DNA of 64,000 nt from Toxotes chatareus (Eukaryota > Chordata > Actinopteri > Toxotidae), in assembly GCA_016801885.1 (NCBI GenBank), contig JAFBJY010000423.1, forward strand, positions 62,001 through 126,000, in the 5' to 3' direction. Under the pieces are notes generated by a model, which did no database searches, was not told the DNA's origin, and saw nothing but the letters and a program-made list of their open reading frames with translations. How positions within the stretch are numbered: position 1 is the stretch's first letter; each line of letters starts with the position of its first letter. The translations under genes and the position numbers were made by a program. Positions 12,857-24,262 of the stretch are shown here, in pieces.

Positions 12857-13222
12857 GCCAGAGCAGCAGCACACACCAGACTCTGCTGGACCTGGACCTG
12901 AACATGGACCTGAGCCCAGCTGTGTGTCCATGAAGAGTGACAGGTCAATGGGTCACCCCATTTATTTCAAAGGACAACCTCCCTCTGCTGCAAAGAAGTG
13001 AGCTGCAACTGACTACATGTTTTCTTCTTTACTATGAGAACACTGTATGAATAATAGATATGTTGTCCATGTCCCCATGTTCCTGATGGTCTTAATATCT
13101 GTGTCCGCCAGGATCCATCAGAGACCAGACTTCCCTGTACCCAGTTGTGTGTCCATGAAGAGTGACAGGTCAAAGAAGTTCTTCATTAATTTCAAAGGAC
13201 ATCCTCCCTCTGCTGCAAAGAA
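12857..13222 (+). pseudogene. Two N-terminal repeat exons of the NLRC3-like pseudogene
   Basis: Exons 12857-12997 (141 bp) and 13112-13222 (111 bp) both begin and end in phase 2. Both encode the same unit, SCVSMKSDRS followed by FKG and PPSAAKK. They look like a duplicated exon. Closely related units (SCLSMKSDRS, SCLSMKRARS) occur in the minus-strand NLR exons at 52.1 and 48.4 kb. Both are individually open. Confidence 0.8.
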
Positions 13223-14385
13223 GTGAGCTGCAGCTGAGTTTAAAATGTATCAGACAGCTGTCCTGTATAACTGCTCTTCTATGAAAGATGAAGTGATTGT
13301 GTTTTGTCTCCAGGCTTCATGAATGACACAGTATATGAACATGATCAGGCTGAAACACAGGCTTTAGTGGCAAAGTTGATGTTTCTCTTTTCAAGAAAAG
13401 CACTTCTTATGTTCTTATATGTGTCATTCAGATCTGAACTAAAACTCCCTGTAACTCAGCACCTATCCAGTTCCAGTGTTTGTGTTAGTGTCCTGTAGCA
13501 GAGGTGAGACTTCTGTCAAACCCAGTGTGAGTCCTTAAAACTCATCATTTAAAAGGTGGACTTGTTGTGATGACTCTAGGTCATGAGGTACAGAATTGAT
13601 TGCTTGTTTCCTCTCATTGAGAATGTCACAGCACAGTAGTGTTTGCTTTAATCAGGACAGTCACCACAGAACATAAAAGCAGCTGTTGTTTGTGTACAAA
13701 GCATAAAACGCTCACAGATGCTGCAAACATAATATGAGCTAATTCTTCATGATTCCTCCACAGAGTGGACCAGGAGAGCTCAGAGGTTCCCAGTGCTCAG
13801 TCTGCCCAGCAGCATCAAACACACCTGGACTCCATATTTATGGTCTGTACATGGACAACAACTACTTTGACATCTGTTGTGTTGACAATAATCTCCATGC
13901 TGCACTTTTTAGAGCAGTGGATTGTCAGTGTGTCCAACATGGATCTGATGTTTGGCTCCATGGTTTTACTTTGATTGTGTCATTCATATAGTTTTCTGCT
14001 CCAGCTGCTGGAGGAGAACATTGTCACTTTTGTGAAGAAGGAGCTGAAGAAGATCCAGAAGGTTGTGAGTCCAGATTACCCACAATGCTCAGAGAGTCAG
14101 AGGGAGGATGAGGAGGTGTAGAGAGCAGAGGAGGAGCAGCAGAGAGGCTTTTGTGAAGATCACAGTGAACTTCCTGAGGAGAATGAAGCAGGAGGAGCTG
14201 GCTGACTGTTCTGCACAGCAGTAAGAGGATTTCTCTAAAGATTCAACATGATGGACAAATGAGACATTTACTATCGTCTCAGGACATGGAGGGAAATATG
14301 TTCATGTGTGTTCTTTAGGGGGATGAACATGTCATGTTTTCTTTATGAATCAGTCATTGATGTTGTTTCTTGTTTGTTCATTCAG

Positions 14386-16179
14386 GACATGTTGTTCCAG
14401 TTTGTCAACGTAAACTTAAATCTACTCTGAAGAAGAAGTTCCAGTGTGTGTTTGAGGGGATCTCTAAAGCAGGAAACCCAACCCTTCTGAATCAGATCTA
14501 CACAGAGCTCTACATCACAGAGGGAGGGACTGGAGAGGTCAATGATGAACATGAGGTCAGACAGATTGAAACAGCATCCAGGAAACCAGCCAGACCAGAA
14601 ACAAGCATCAGACAAGAAGACATCTTTAAAGCCTCACCTGGAAGAGATGGACCAATCAGAACAGTGATGACAAAGGGAGTGGCTGGCATTGGGAAAACAG
14701 TCTTAACACAGAAGTTGACTCTGGACTGGGCTGAAGACAAAGCCAACCAGGACATACACTTCACATTTCCATTCACGTTCAGAGAGCTGAATGTGCTGAA
14801 AGAGAAAAAGTTCAGCTTGGTGGAACTTGTTCATCACTTCTTTACTGAAACCAAAGAAGCAGGACTCTGCAGGTTTGAAGAGGTCCAAGTTCTGTTCATC
14901 TTTGACGGTCTGGATGAGTGTCGACTTCCTCTGGACTTCCACAACACTGAGGTCCTGACTGATGTTACAGAGTCCACCTCAGTGGATGTGCTGCTGACAA
15001 ACCTCATCAGGGGGGAAACTGCTTCCCTCTGCTCGCCTCTGGATAACCACACGACCTGCAGCAGCCAATCAGATCCCTCCTGAGTGTGTTGACATGGTGA
15101 CAGAGGTCAGAGGGTTCACTGACCCACAGAAGGAGGAGTACTTCAGGAAGAGGTTCAGAGAGAAGCAGGCCAGAAGGATCATCTCCCACATCAAGACTTC
15201 ACGAAGCCTCCACATCATGTGCCACATCCCGGTCTTCTGCTGGATCACTGCTACAGTTCTGGAGGATGTGTTGAAAACCAGAGGGGGAGGAGAGCTGCCC
15301 AAGACCCTGACTGAGATGTACATCCACTTCCTGGTGGTTCAGTCCAAACTGAAGAATGTTAAGTATGATGGAGGAGCTGAGACAGATCCACACTGGAGTC
15401 CAGAGACCAGGAAGATGATTGAGTCTCTGGGAAAACTGGCTTTTGAGCAGCTGCAGAAAGGAAACCTGATCTTCTATGAATCAGACCTGACAGAGTGTGG
15501 CATCGATATCAGAGCAGCCTCAGTGTACTCAGGAGTGTTCACACAGGTCTTTAAAGAGGAGAGAGGACTGTACCAGGACAAGGTGTTCTGCTTCGTCCAC
15601 CTGAGTCTTCAGGAGTTTCTGGCTGCTCTTCATGTCCATCTGACCTTCATCAACTCTGGAGTCAATCTGCTGTTAAAAAGAAATCATCTTCCCAAAGACT
15701 CAAAATAACAACAGGTAAATTTGCCTTCTACCAGAGAGCTGTGGACGAGGCTTTACAGAGTCCAAATGGACACCTGGACTTGTTCCTCCGCTTCCTCCTG
15801 GGTCTTTCACTGCAGACCAATCAGACTCTCTCCTACGAGGTCTGCTGACACACACAGGAAGTGGCTCACAGACCAATCAGCAAACAGTCCAGTACATCAA
15901 GAAGAAGATTGAAGAGACTCCCTCTGCAGAGCAAAGCATCAACCTGTTCCACTGTCTGAATGAACTGAATGATCGTTCTCTAGTGGAGCAGATCCAACAG
16001 TCCCTGAGTTCAGGACGTCTCTCCACAGATGAACTGTCTCCTGCTCAGTGGTCAGCTCTGGTCTTCATCTTACTGTCATCAGAAAAAGATCTGGACGTGT
16101 TTGACCTGAAGAAATACTCTGCTTCAGAGGAGGCTCTTCTGAAGCTGCTGCCAGTTGTCAAAGCCTCTAACAAAGCTCT
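14386..16179 (+). pseudogene. FISNA-NACHT exon of the NLRC3-like pseudogene
   Basis: Order of parts: FISNA region (KKKFQCVFEGISKAGNPTLL, then YTELYITEG), Walker A GVAGIGKT near 14678-14701, Walker B LFIFDGLDE near 14891-14917, then after the frameshift MVTEVRGFTDPQKEEYF, FCWITATVLED and CFVHLSLQEFLAALH of the winged-helix part, and finally DLDVFDLKKYSASEEALLKL before the donor. The length (1,794 bp) matches the usual single large exon of fish NLRs. The core motifs are well preserved, so loss of function looks recent. Confidence 0.85.
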
Positions 16180-16640
16180 GTAAGTGTATAGATAGTTGGA
16201 TTTATTCATCATTATATAAAGACTCTGCTATTTTATTCAGCAGGAGGGAAAATAAATTCCTCTCTTCTTTAATTCCTTATCATCATCTCTGAGCTCTGAG
16301 CTTCAGCACATTGAATCTGAATTAAAATAATGGATCCTACATTAAAGAGCCAAGTCTCAGCTTTAATTTGAGCAGGTTGACATCAGTATAGAAAGAACTG
16401 TGTGGGAGATTCAGCCCTTTTAGTGGTTCAAAAGTAACTGGACAAATACACATGAAGTAAGACATCATCAGATTTATCAGATTTTATATTTATTATTTAA
16501 TCTTTGCAGTCATTGACTGTAATATCCATCATTATATTTTAAAGTGAATGTGGTGAGAGCCCGAAGAAAAAAAGATTTCTAACTGTCCAAATACTTACGG
16601 CCTTGAGTCTACATGTCATGTTTATTACTGATTGTGTCAT

Positions 16641-18078
16641 ATGCCTTCTCTTGACACTGGTGTTTTAGCAAAGTACAGACCTATATCCACCTTCTTTTAC
16701 CTGCACAGTATCAGGAAGATTAGGAACATTCTGTCTCAGAGTGATGCTGAAAAACAAGTCCATGCTTTTGTTACTTCTAGACTGGACTACTGTAATGCTG
16801 CAGCGAGAGTATTGACTGGAATTAGCAAGAGAGATCATATTACTCCTGTATTAACTTCTCTTCATTGGCTTCCTGTAAAATCCAGAATTGATTTTAAAAT
16901 CCTTCTCCTTACATATAAGGCCCTCAATGGCCAGGCTCCTTCATATCTCAAAGAGCTGATAGTACCATATTATCCCAACAGATTGCTTTGTTCCCAGAAT
17001 GCAGGTTTGCTTATGGTTCCCAAAATTTCTAAAATTAGAATGGGAGGCCGAGCCTTTAGCTATCAGGCCCCTCTCCTATGGAACCAACTGCCAGTTTGGG
17101 TTCGGGAAGCAGACACCCTCTCTAATTTTAAAACGAAGCTTAAAACCTTCTTGTTTGATAAAGCTTATAATTAGTTGTAGTTACAGTTTTAGTTATTATG
17201 ACTAAACTTATAGTTAGTCACAATTATCTCTATAGACACTGTTAAGTGTTAAGGATAACAGTGTCCTTAACTTTAACAGTTCAGTTGCCTGAGCCAGCCC
17301 TAACTGAACCATCCCTTAGTTATGCTGCTATAGGCCGAGGCTGCTGGTGGACTTCCCATGATCCTCTGCACACTTCTTCTTTCTCTTTCTCTCCTCAGAC
17401 CCACTCTCAAATTTATTAGCCTTTATTCCATGTCATTAACTCTGTGTCCTCTCTGTCCCATAGTCCTGTGCTTGTTTTTCTCTGGTCTCTCTTTCTCTGT
17501 ACCTTTCTGCAGGTATCTCTGGCTCCAGAGCTGCATGTTCTCTGTCTGTGTTCTTGGCTCCACCCACCTGCTGCTGTTTATTGTTTACAATGATCTATTT
17601 CTAACATGTTTAATGTTCCATTCTGCTACAGATAAATATTGGATTAATATTCTATGCAGACTGTAATGTAAATAATTACCAGTCATGACAGCTTTTTGCC
17701 TCCGTGCTCTGTTTCCTATCACAACTGTAATCTGCTGAGCACACAGTATCCACTAACTGTTCACTAACTGTAATGTAAATGCTGACCCTCTAACATTGTC
17801 CATTGTTTGTATAATGCTGCATGTCCTTCTCCCCCTCTCCTCCATTCCTAGCTGTCCTATCTTCCTCCTTTTCCTCCTTTCACCCAGCCCGGCCATCAGC
17901 AGGAGGGTCCCCCATCTGAGCCAGGTTCTGTTCAAGGTTTCTTCCTGTTAAAAGGGAGTTTTCCTTGTCACTGTCGCCTTAAGTGCTTGCTCTGGAGTCA
18001 GGCTCTGGGTCTCTGTAAAGAGCTTTGAGACAATTTTGATTGTGGAAGGCGCTATATAAATAAAATTGAATTGAATCA
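16641..18078 (+). mobile_element. L2-type LINE, internally deleted (copy B)
   Basis: Matches copy C at 56.6-58.9 kb. It has lost most of the RT: the text jumps from the equivalent of 56670 to that of 57440, and a second gap removes the segment after RLDYCNA. It ends in the family 3' tail GCTATATAAATAAAATTGAA followed by TTGAAT. The open stretch 16632-17174 covers the RT C-terminus (SRLDYCN, RDHITPVLTSLHWLPVKSRI). Confidence 0.85.
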
Positions 18079-18616
18079 ATATCAAACAGAACAATATAAT
18101 ATAAATAATATAAATAGAAAAACATAAGACATCTTAAAATTTGCAGATATGTACATGAGGTTTGTGGTTGATTAAAATGATTTGTGGTTTAAAAATGAAG
18201 TATACACAGTATACATGAGTCTGTGATTCTTACAGTTCAGAGTTATATAGTTTGATAGCGACAGGCAGGAATCTCACCACCCACATGATTTTGTGTAGTA
18301 AAAAAAGCGTAATCTAACATGTTAAAGAAAAATATCGGAAAGTGCCGAAAAGATAAGAATAAAAGTAGAAAGAAGTGAAAGAAAATCGGGAGCTACCGTA
18401 ACAGGGTGCACACGTAGTGACACATGCTCACTGAATTACACACTACTTTCCCCTTTAACTCCTCTGTCAAGGGTCAGTGAACTTACTCTGCTTTTTTAAT
18501 CTATTTATTTTAGTTAAGCTCCTCAGTTACTGAATTTCGTTTTTTCAGTTACTGCTGTTTTTTGTGTTTCCAAACAACAGCAAATCTTCCTCCATTTTAG
18601 TACTTTTCTGTTCATG
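18079..18616. other. AT-rich spacer, nothing recognised
   Basis: No ORF of note and no repeat boundary that I could define between the L2 tail and the hAT element. Confidence 0.5.
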
Positions 18617-18889
18617 GTGACAACTAGGGGTGTGCGATATGACGATATTAGATCGTGAAGGATTAGCAAGCTTTGACGATCTGCCAGAGGACAGAGATCG
18701 TATTATCGTCTATAGGGCACAGTTGCAGCTCTATGTGCGCGCACGGGTGCATGAAAAGTTTTTTTTCTTTGGGCAACTAACAGCCCGCTTCACGTGAACA
18801 TGACCAACCAATCATGGCGAAGTACAAGCAGTGCTGATTTTTTTTTTTTTACTAGCCTCGCTGTTTCAGTCAAGGTGTAGCGAGTAGCC

Positions 18890-19557
18890 ATGGCCGACAA
18901 CGAAAGTGAACGCTTGGAGTTGGTTCCCAAAAAGAACTCCACTTCAGTCGTATGGACAGTGTTGGGGAGTAACGGAATACATGTAATGGCGTTACATATT
19001 CAGAATATGTAAAAGCCGTTTCTGTCTTGGCCAACGCATTCCTGTCCCGGCTCTGTTTTGCCGGCTGCGGCTCAAGCTCTCGCTCCTGCTGCTCCTCGCC
19101 AGACTCCATTCTGACCGACTGATCAGGCAAATAGCTTGTTTATTTACGTTTGTTTTCGTGGAGCTGGGGCTTCTGGGAAATACATCGGGTTGCCTTTGTT
19201 CATTTAGAGAATAAATATAAACTCGTGAAACAGAGAACGCCGTTACATGTATTCCGTTACTCCCCAACACTGCGTATGGAACTGGTTTGGGTTTTCTCCA
19301 AACAACAAAGCGCAAACAACTGTCATTTGTAAAGTTTGCACAGAGAAGGTTCGAGCTTCGGATGGCAACACAACGAACCTCTTTCACCACTTGAAAAGGC
19401 AGCATCTGAAACGATTTGCTGAGAGCCAAGCAGCGAGGCCAACCACACATCAGCCAGTGGTAACGGCTAAAGACATTACACAGAAACAACCAACTGTAAC
19501 AAAAGCCTTTGATAAAAGCAGCCATATGAGAGAAGTAGCAAACGGTGAAAAGAGGTG
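18890..19557 (+). pseudogene. BED zinc-finger part of a hAT transposase, split by an insertion
   Basis: The first part, 18890-18956, starts MADNESERLE and ends at STSVVW. The second resumes after the inner element from about 19281 with WNWFGF, then CKVC, GNTTNLFHHLKRQH, giving the C-x2-C ... H-x4-H spacing of a BED finger that binds transposon ends. The protein stops at about 19557, before any RNase-H-like catalytic domain. The insertion lies within the BED domain. Confidence 0.8.
18957..19272. mobile_element. hAT MITE (inner), 316 bp, nested in the outer hAT
   Basis: The left end CAGTGTTGGGGAGTAACGGA pairs with TCCGTTACTCCCCAACACTG at the right end, perfect over 20 bases. It is flanked by the identical 8-mer CGTATGGA at 18949-18956 and 19273-19280. 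It has no transposase and is therefore non-autonomous. Confidence 0.95.
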
Positions 19558-19707
19558 ACTTTTTTATCATTAGGGCTAAATTTTTACATAGAGAATAGTT
19601 TGGTTCTAAATTAACTTTAAATGAACTTTGATAAAATCGTGATCGTGATTTTACCATTAAAAAATCATCATGATATTTTTGCCATATCGCCCACCCCTAG
19701 TGACAAC

Positions 19708-21433
19708 TAAATACAAAAATAAAAGAAAAATTTCTCTTTATGGTGCAGAATAGCTACTTTAAAATACCCATACAATGCTATAAGATGTATGCAAAAAAGA
19801 AATAGTACACTAACTTTCAAAAATAATATTAAAGCAGAAAGCTACCAGCTGAAACTGGATAAATAAAAGTTTATGAATGTTACACATTTGGACACTGAAG
19901 TAACAAGTAAAAGATTAAAGAATAAATCTAATGTGAGATCTGTGGAAACCCTGCCATATGCTGTTTTTATTTACTTTTTTATACTTGAAATTTAACAGTA
20001 AATCATCCACAGTACTGGCCCCGATACATCTTAACCTGACTGCATGAGAACTCTGTGCTTAAATAAACGCATCTGTCTGATCTGATTTCTCTTTATATCC
20101 AATGTCTTCATACTTGCAGCTTCACAAAGTATTAAGACTCCTTCATTTGTTGTACACTTTATTGTGTTGTAGATTTCATTTTTTTTTAGGAATAAAACTG
20201 TCATTTTTACCCATCAGTCTAAACACAATGCTTCAAAATACAGGAAAAACAAATACATGACTGATTGGCATCATCTTTTTTTAAATTCAATTCTTCTCAT
20301 CTGAGGAGCGTCTTTGGTTTTCTAAATACTTTTATGCAGCAATTTATGACAACAGGTGTCAAACTTTCTTGATTTTCTGGAGTAAGCAAATATCCAAAAT
20401 GAATGGCAAAACACACGTCCATCTTTGTTTTCCTTTTCTTTAATTGCAACATGTCCTGTTACAGTAGCATACGTCCTCAGCCAGGCACAACTGACACGAC
20501 ACCGCTCCACTTTCCAGTTTTCCTAAAGGGGCAGCGCTATCTTACTAAAGGACCAGTACAACAATTTCTCTTGCCAAAATAATGAGAATTAAGGCAAAAA
20601 TAACGCTGTTAAACCTGATAACATGAAAACAATAAACAAAATCATGAAATAACATTTTCTTGAGGCATATTAAATGAGCACACTGATATAAAGATATCTA
20701 GTATAATCTTTACATTTCTCAGTAACTATAAGATTAGTAGGAATTAGGATTGGTGTGTTATTTTTAGTAGTTCATAGTGATTGTAGTGGATGTTGTAGCA
20801 GTAGTAGCAGTAGTAATATCTATAATACTTGCAGTAGTAGTGAAAGCAATTGCATCAGAGTAACTGATAGTGATTTAGCTTTGTTTACTGTTTATGTCAT
20901 TCTCATAACATGTTATACTATAATGCAGTTTGTAGTATAATTGAATTATTATATTTGAAGAAAGGGTCCATTTTTTTCCAGTTTAAATGTTCTGCCTGCC
21001 TCAGTTTGTGAATTTGTTCCTGTACAAGCTCCAGTCATGTTCTCACATGAATGAAATGGCCAATCACAAAATTCACCAGCCTCAGCCAATCAGAAAATTG
21101 GATTGCCTCTTCACCCTCTGAATTAAATGCAATCTGCAGTACCAGAGTGTGTTCAATAGGGGGAACTCTAGAGCACTGGCTGACACACACAGCTCTGTGT
21201 TTACTAATGTGGACATCTTCTGCAACATGTACAGATCATTCATTAGGACTAAAGGAGAAGAAGTATGGTGAATTATAATATATGTCTTGTGTATTTTGTA
21301 CAACAGACACATAATGATGCCTCAACTTACTGCATAACCTGAACCTCCAAGATCTGCAAGACAGAAAAAATAATGTGGAAATTAGCTGCAATTCTCCATC
21401 ACACCACATGATGGAGCTGATTAATCTGATTTA
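19708..21433. other. Non-coding stretch, no gene recognised
   Basis: AT-rich sequence with a loose GTAGTAGCAG trinucleotide patch near 20800. Short ORFs have no recognisable content. It would be intronic or intergenic, 3' of the B30.2 remnant of the minus-strand NLR. Confidence 0.45.
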
Positions 21434-21835
21434 TCACTTTGGGTGGAGGAGGTGGAGGAGTCTCACTGTGTCTGCAGAGACTGTATAGAAGGACAGAGCA
21501 GCAGCAGAGCAGTCCAGATACACTGATGATTCTCTTTCACATCCAGAGGAACACACAGGGATGATGGTGGACTTGACAGTGGAGCTGTTCTCAGAGCAGT
21601 TCAGACTGCAGCACTGAGAGTCTTCTCCACTTCTTCTGGTTCCTCTGTCAGTCACTGCTGGATGAAGCTCTCCTCTCCACTCTACCTCCCAGTAACATGG
21701 ACCAATCAGAGCTGCTGCTGCTTCAACCTCTCTGGATCATCAGGACACAGCTCGTCCTCTCTCACCACACACACCGTCCTCACTCTCCTTCACTCTCTCC
21801 TTTAGAAAGATCACTTCCTCCAGCTGTTGAGAGAA
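21434..21835 (-). pseudogene. B30.2 (PRY-SPRY) exon remnant, probable 3' exon of the minus-strand NLR
   Basis: On the minus strand, PRY-like VREDELCPDDPERL (about 21775-21734) is followed, after a frameshift and stop, by SPRY text CYWEVEWRGELHPAVTDRG (from about 21698), STIIPVCSSG and VYLDCSAAALSFYTVSADTV, ending prematurely at 21434. In many fish NLRs a B30.2 exon encodes the ligand-binding C-terminus after the LRRs. This one lies downstream of the last LRR exon on the same strand, separated by an L2 LINE. An acceptor (TTCTCTCAACAG) lies near 21819. It lacks the usual last ~30 residues, so the copy is likely non-functional. It could instead belong to a TRIM-type gene. Confidence 0.65.
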
Positions 21836-22908
21836 GAAGACAGACAGCAGAGGTGATAAATCAGTGTTTACAGAGACTCACTTCATCAGCTGTCAGTCAC
21901 TGATGCAGCACATCCAGTATAAAGAGCAGCAGGGACTTCAGTCCTGTTCAGAGCAGAAGTGGAGCAGCTGTGTAGTGTAGCAGCTTCCTCTCAGCTCTCA
22001 TGTTAACGTATTGGAGTGAAGACACTGAGCTGGAAGCTCACACACCTGCAGAGACTTTTAGCATCAAGTCTGTTTACTCTGAACATTTCACTCAAGCCCA
22101 CAGTGGAAATAAACTGCTGAGTCATGAAGCTTCATTATTGCACAAACAGTTTAGTGATGGATTCACTGCTGTTACATGTCAACTCATGTTCCATTTAAAG
22201 AAAGAGTCTCTGTGTGTTGATGAACATCTGATCTGCTTCTGAAATATCAGCTGACAAATAAACATGGAGGCTGTCACTGAAAGTATCTGACAGATGGACA
22301 CATATACAGATGTGATCACTGGACTTCAGCAGAAGTTCTGCTCTGTATCAGACCACATGCTGACAAAATGTCATGATGCTTCTGTGGTGGGCCAGCCTAA
22401 AGCTCAAATGCAGAGTGAACATCACCCAAGGAGAGACAACAACACCCCTACACCATCAGCTCCACCACAGAGAGAGCAACAGCTGCAGGGTGACAACGAC
22501 AGGACTGCTTCACTGGCCCTCCACATGGATCTCCCCACCCCACATCCTCCCCTACAGCCCTGTACCCCTCAACTGCATCCTCCTCCGACTCCCCAACATC
22601 CATCTCCCCCCCTGCTTCACCCCTCGGATTTCCAAGTCACATGGACAGTTTGGTGAAGTCTGGCATAAAAATGGTTCCCCTAACTCCCAACCTAGCCAGA
22701 TCAAAGGTGCTACTATCATCAATACTGCTGCTATCAGGGACTAGGATGCCCAGGGTCTCTGCTGTTTGAGGACGTGTAGCCACAATAATCCCTCTATCAA
22801 CCCGAGGCCCAGGGAGAGAACACTCTCCCACAGTAAAGTAAGAAATACATCAACAAATATAAAACCATTCCATGTCAGTCACAGTCTGTCCCAGAATATG
22901 GACAGGAC

Positions 22909-23547
22909 ATGGGTTTTAGTAAACTAAACATAGCTCTTTTAAATGTCAGATCCCTGGCAGGCAAATCATTCTTAATGAATGATTTTATTCAAAAGCACAA
23001 CCTTGATTTTATGTTTTTAACTGAAACATGGCTGGGGCAAGATAACAGTGCAGCAGTTCTTATCGAGTCAACTCCTCCTAACTTTAGTTTTGTGAGTGAA
23101 GCTAGACTGCACAAGAAAGGAGGAGGAGTCGCCATTTTGTTCAATGACAGCCTCCAATGCAAGAAGACATCCTATGGAAAGTTTGACTCTTTTGAATATG
23201 TTGCTCTTCAAGTGAAATCCTCCTACCAAGCAATTTTCGTAACCATCTACAAAACCCCAAAGTACAACGCAATGTTTTTTGATGAGTTTGCCAAACTGCT
23301 TTCTATTGTATGCATTGATTTTGACTGTGTTATTGTAGTGGGTGACTTTAATATCCATGTTGACAATCCTAAAGATGGAAGTGCTAAAGAACTCTTCAAC
23401 ATCCTGGACAACTTTGGATTTTTGCAGCATGTAACAGATCCAACACACAACAAGGGACATATATTGGATCTAATTATTTCCAAAGGTCTCAATATTTCTG
23501 AGGTTGTGGTGACTGATGTTGCTCTTTATGATCACTACTTCTTTTAA
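22909..23547 (+). CDS. LINE apurinic-type endonuclease domain
   Basis: Exonuclease-endonuclease-phosphatase fold of non-LTR retrotransposons, which nicks target DNA to start reverse transcription. Visible motifs: LLNVRSLAGK near the start, the catalytic TETWL, GGGVAILF, GDFNIHVD, then HILDLIISKG. The final SDH motif reads YDH (catalytic H kept) just before the stop at 23547, where the reading frame is lost. Shares this layout with the EN at 62.0-62.7 kb. Confidence 0.8.
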   Translation: MGFSKLNIALLNVRSLAGKSFLMNDFIQKHNLDFMFLTETWLGQDNSAAVLIESTPPNFSFVSEARLHKKGGGVAILFNDSLQCKKTSYGKFDSFEYVALQVKSSYQAIFVTIYKTPKYNAMFFDEFAKLLSIVCIDFDCVIVVGDFNIHVDNPKDGSAKELFNILDNFGFLQHVTDPTHNKGHILDLIISKGLNISEVVVTDVALYDHYFF

Positions 23548-24262
23548 AACTATCACACCTGCTAATCATAACAAAGCTGAAGAAAACGTATTAACACCTG
23601 TGCAGCATTCACTCAGGCAATTGTACCATCACCAACTGGCAGAATGGTACCATTACCATTCTGCCTGCAGGCAGGCAGAACGCAGATGGCAAAAAAAACA
23701 TACTCCAGGTTTATTATGACATTTACAAAGAGAGCCTACATAACTACAACCAAGAACTGAAAGTGGCAAAACAATCCTTTTTTTCTGACATTATTGATAG
23801 AAACAGTAACAATGCTCACACTTTTTCTATTATGGACAGACTGCTCTCTTTCACAGATAAAATATCAAAAATAAGATAGTTTGTAGTTCCAGCTCAGGTA
23901 AAATGATGATGTCACTTTTGCCTTCCTGTCCACCAGTTAGCCTAGCGCATTTTAACCTGTTAGATAATACAGCACTTACAGAAATCGTAAAACAACAAAA
24001 ATCTACAACATGCTCACTCGATGATCTGCCAACAAAATTTTTCAAAATGTTTTTAACTGCATAGCTTCATGTGTTGCAGATAGTCAACAAGTCTCTTGAG
24101 TCAGGGCAGTTTCCCAAGCCCTGAAAACTGGTTATTAAACCTCTTCTTAAAAAATCTAATCTGGATGCTTCAGCTATAAACAATTATAGGCCAATATCTA
24201 ACCTTCCTTTTCTGGGAAAGATCATTGAAAAGGCTGCTTTTCAACAAATTCATGCATTTCTG

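Larger units (their letters stand above)
12656..16179 (+). pseudogene. NLRC3-like NLR (FISNA-NACHT), multi-exon pseudogene
   Basis: Six exons with good splice signals: 12656-12744 (starts ATG, MNQCEDREEG), 12857-12997, 13112-13222, 13764-13842, 14005-14220 and 14386-16179. Family proteins are cytosolic innate immune sensors or regulators that bind ATP through NACHT. Lesions include a TAG at 14119-14121, further shifts in the same exon, an extra G in a six-G run at 15010-15015, a break near 15690-15725 and a 2-base insertion near 15826. No LRR or B30.2 exon follows on this strand; an L2 LINE begins about 460 bases later. The last donor (CT|GTAAGT) still keeps phase 2. Confidence 0.85.
18625..19699 (+). 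mobile_element. hAT element (outer), 1,075 bp, 8-bp target duplication
   Basis: The left end TAGGGGTGTGCGATATG is inverted at the right end CATATCGCCCACCCCTA. It is flanked by the identical 8-mer GTGACAAC at 18617-18624 and 19700-19707. It encodes the start of a BED zinc-finger transposase (ATG at 18890) but not the catalytic domain, so it is an internally deleted, non-autonomous copy. A second hAT element is inserted inside it. Confidence 0.9.

Noticed and set aside
18992..19657. 221-aa minus-strand ORF
   Set aside because: It crosses the outer and inner hAT elements and their boundaries and is a chance frame opposite the BED zinc-finger coding strand.
21900..22290. TATAAAG box near 21919 as a promoter for a plus-strand gene
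   Set aside because: No coding exon follows on the plus strand before the L2 LINE begins, so the match is not enough by itself.
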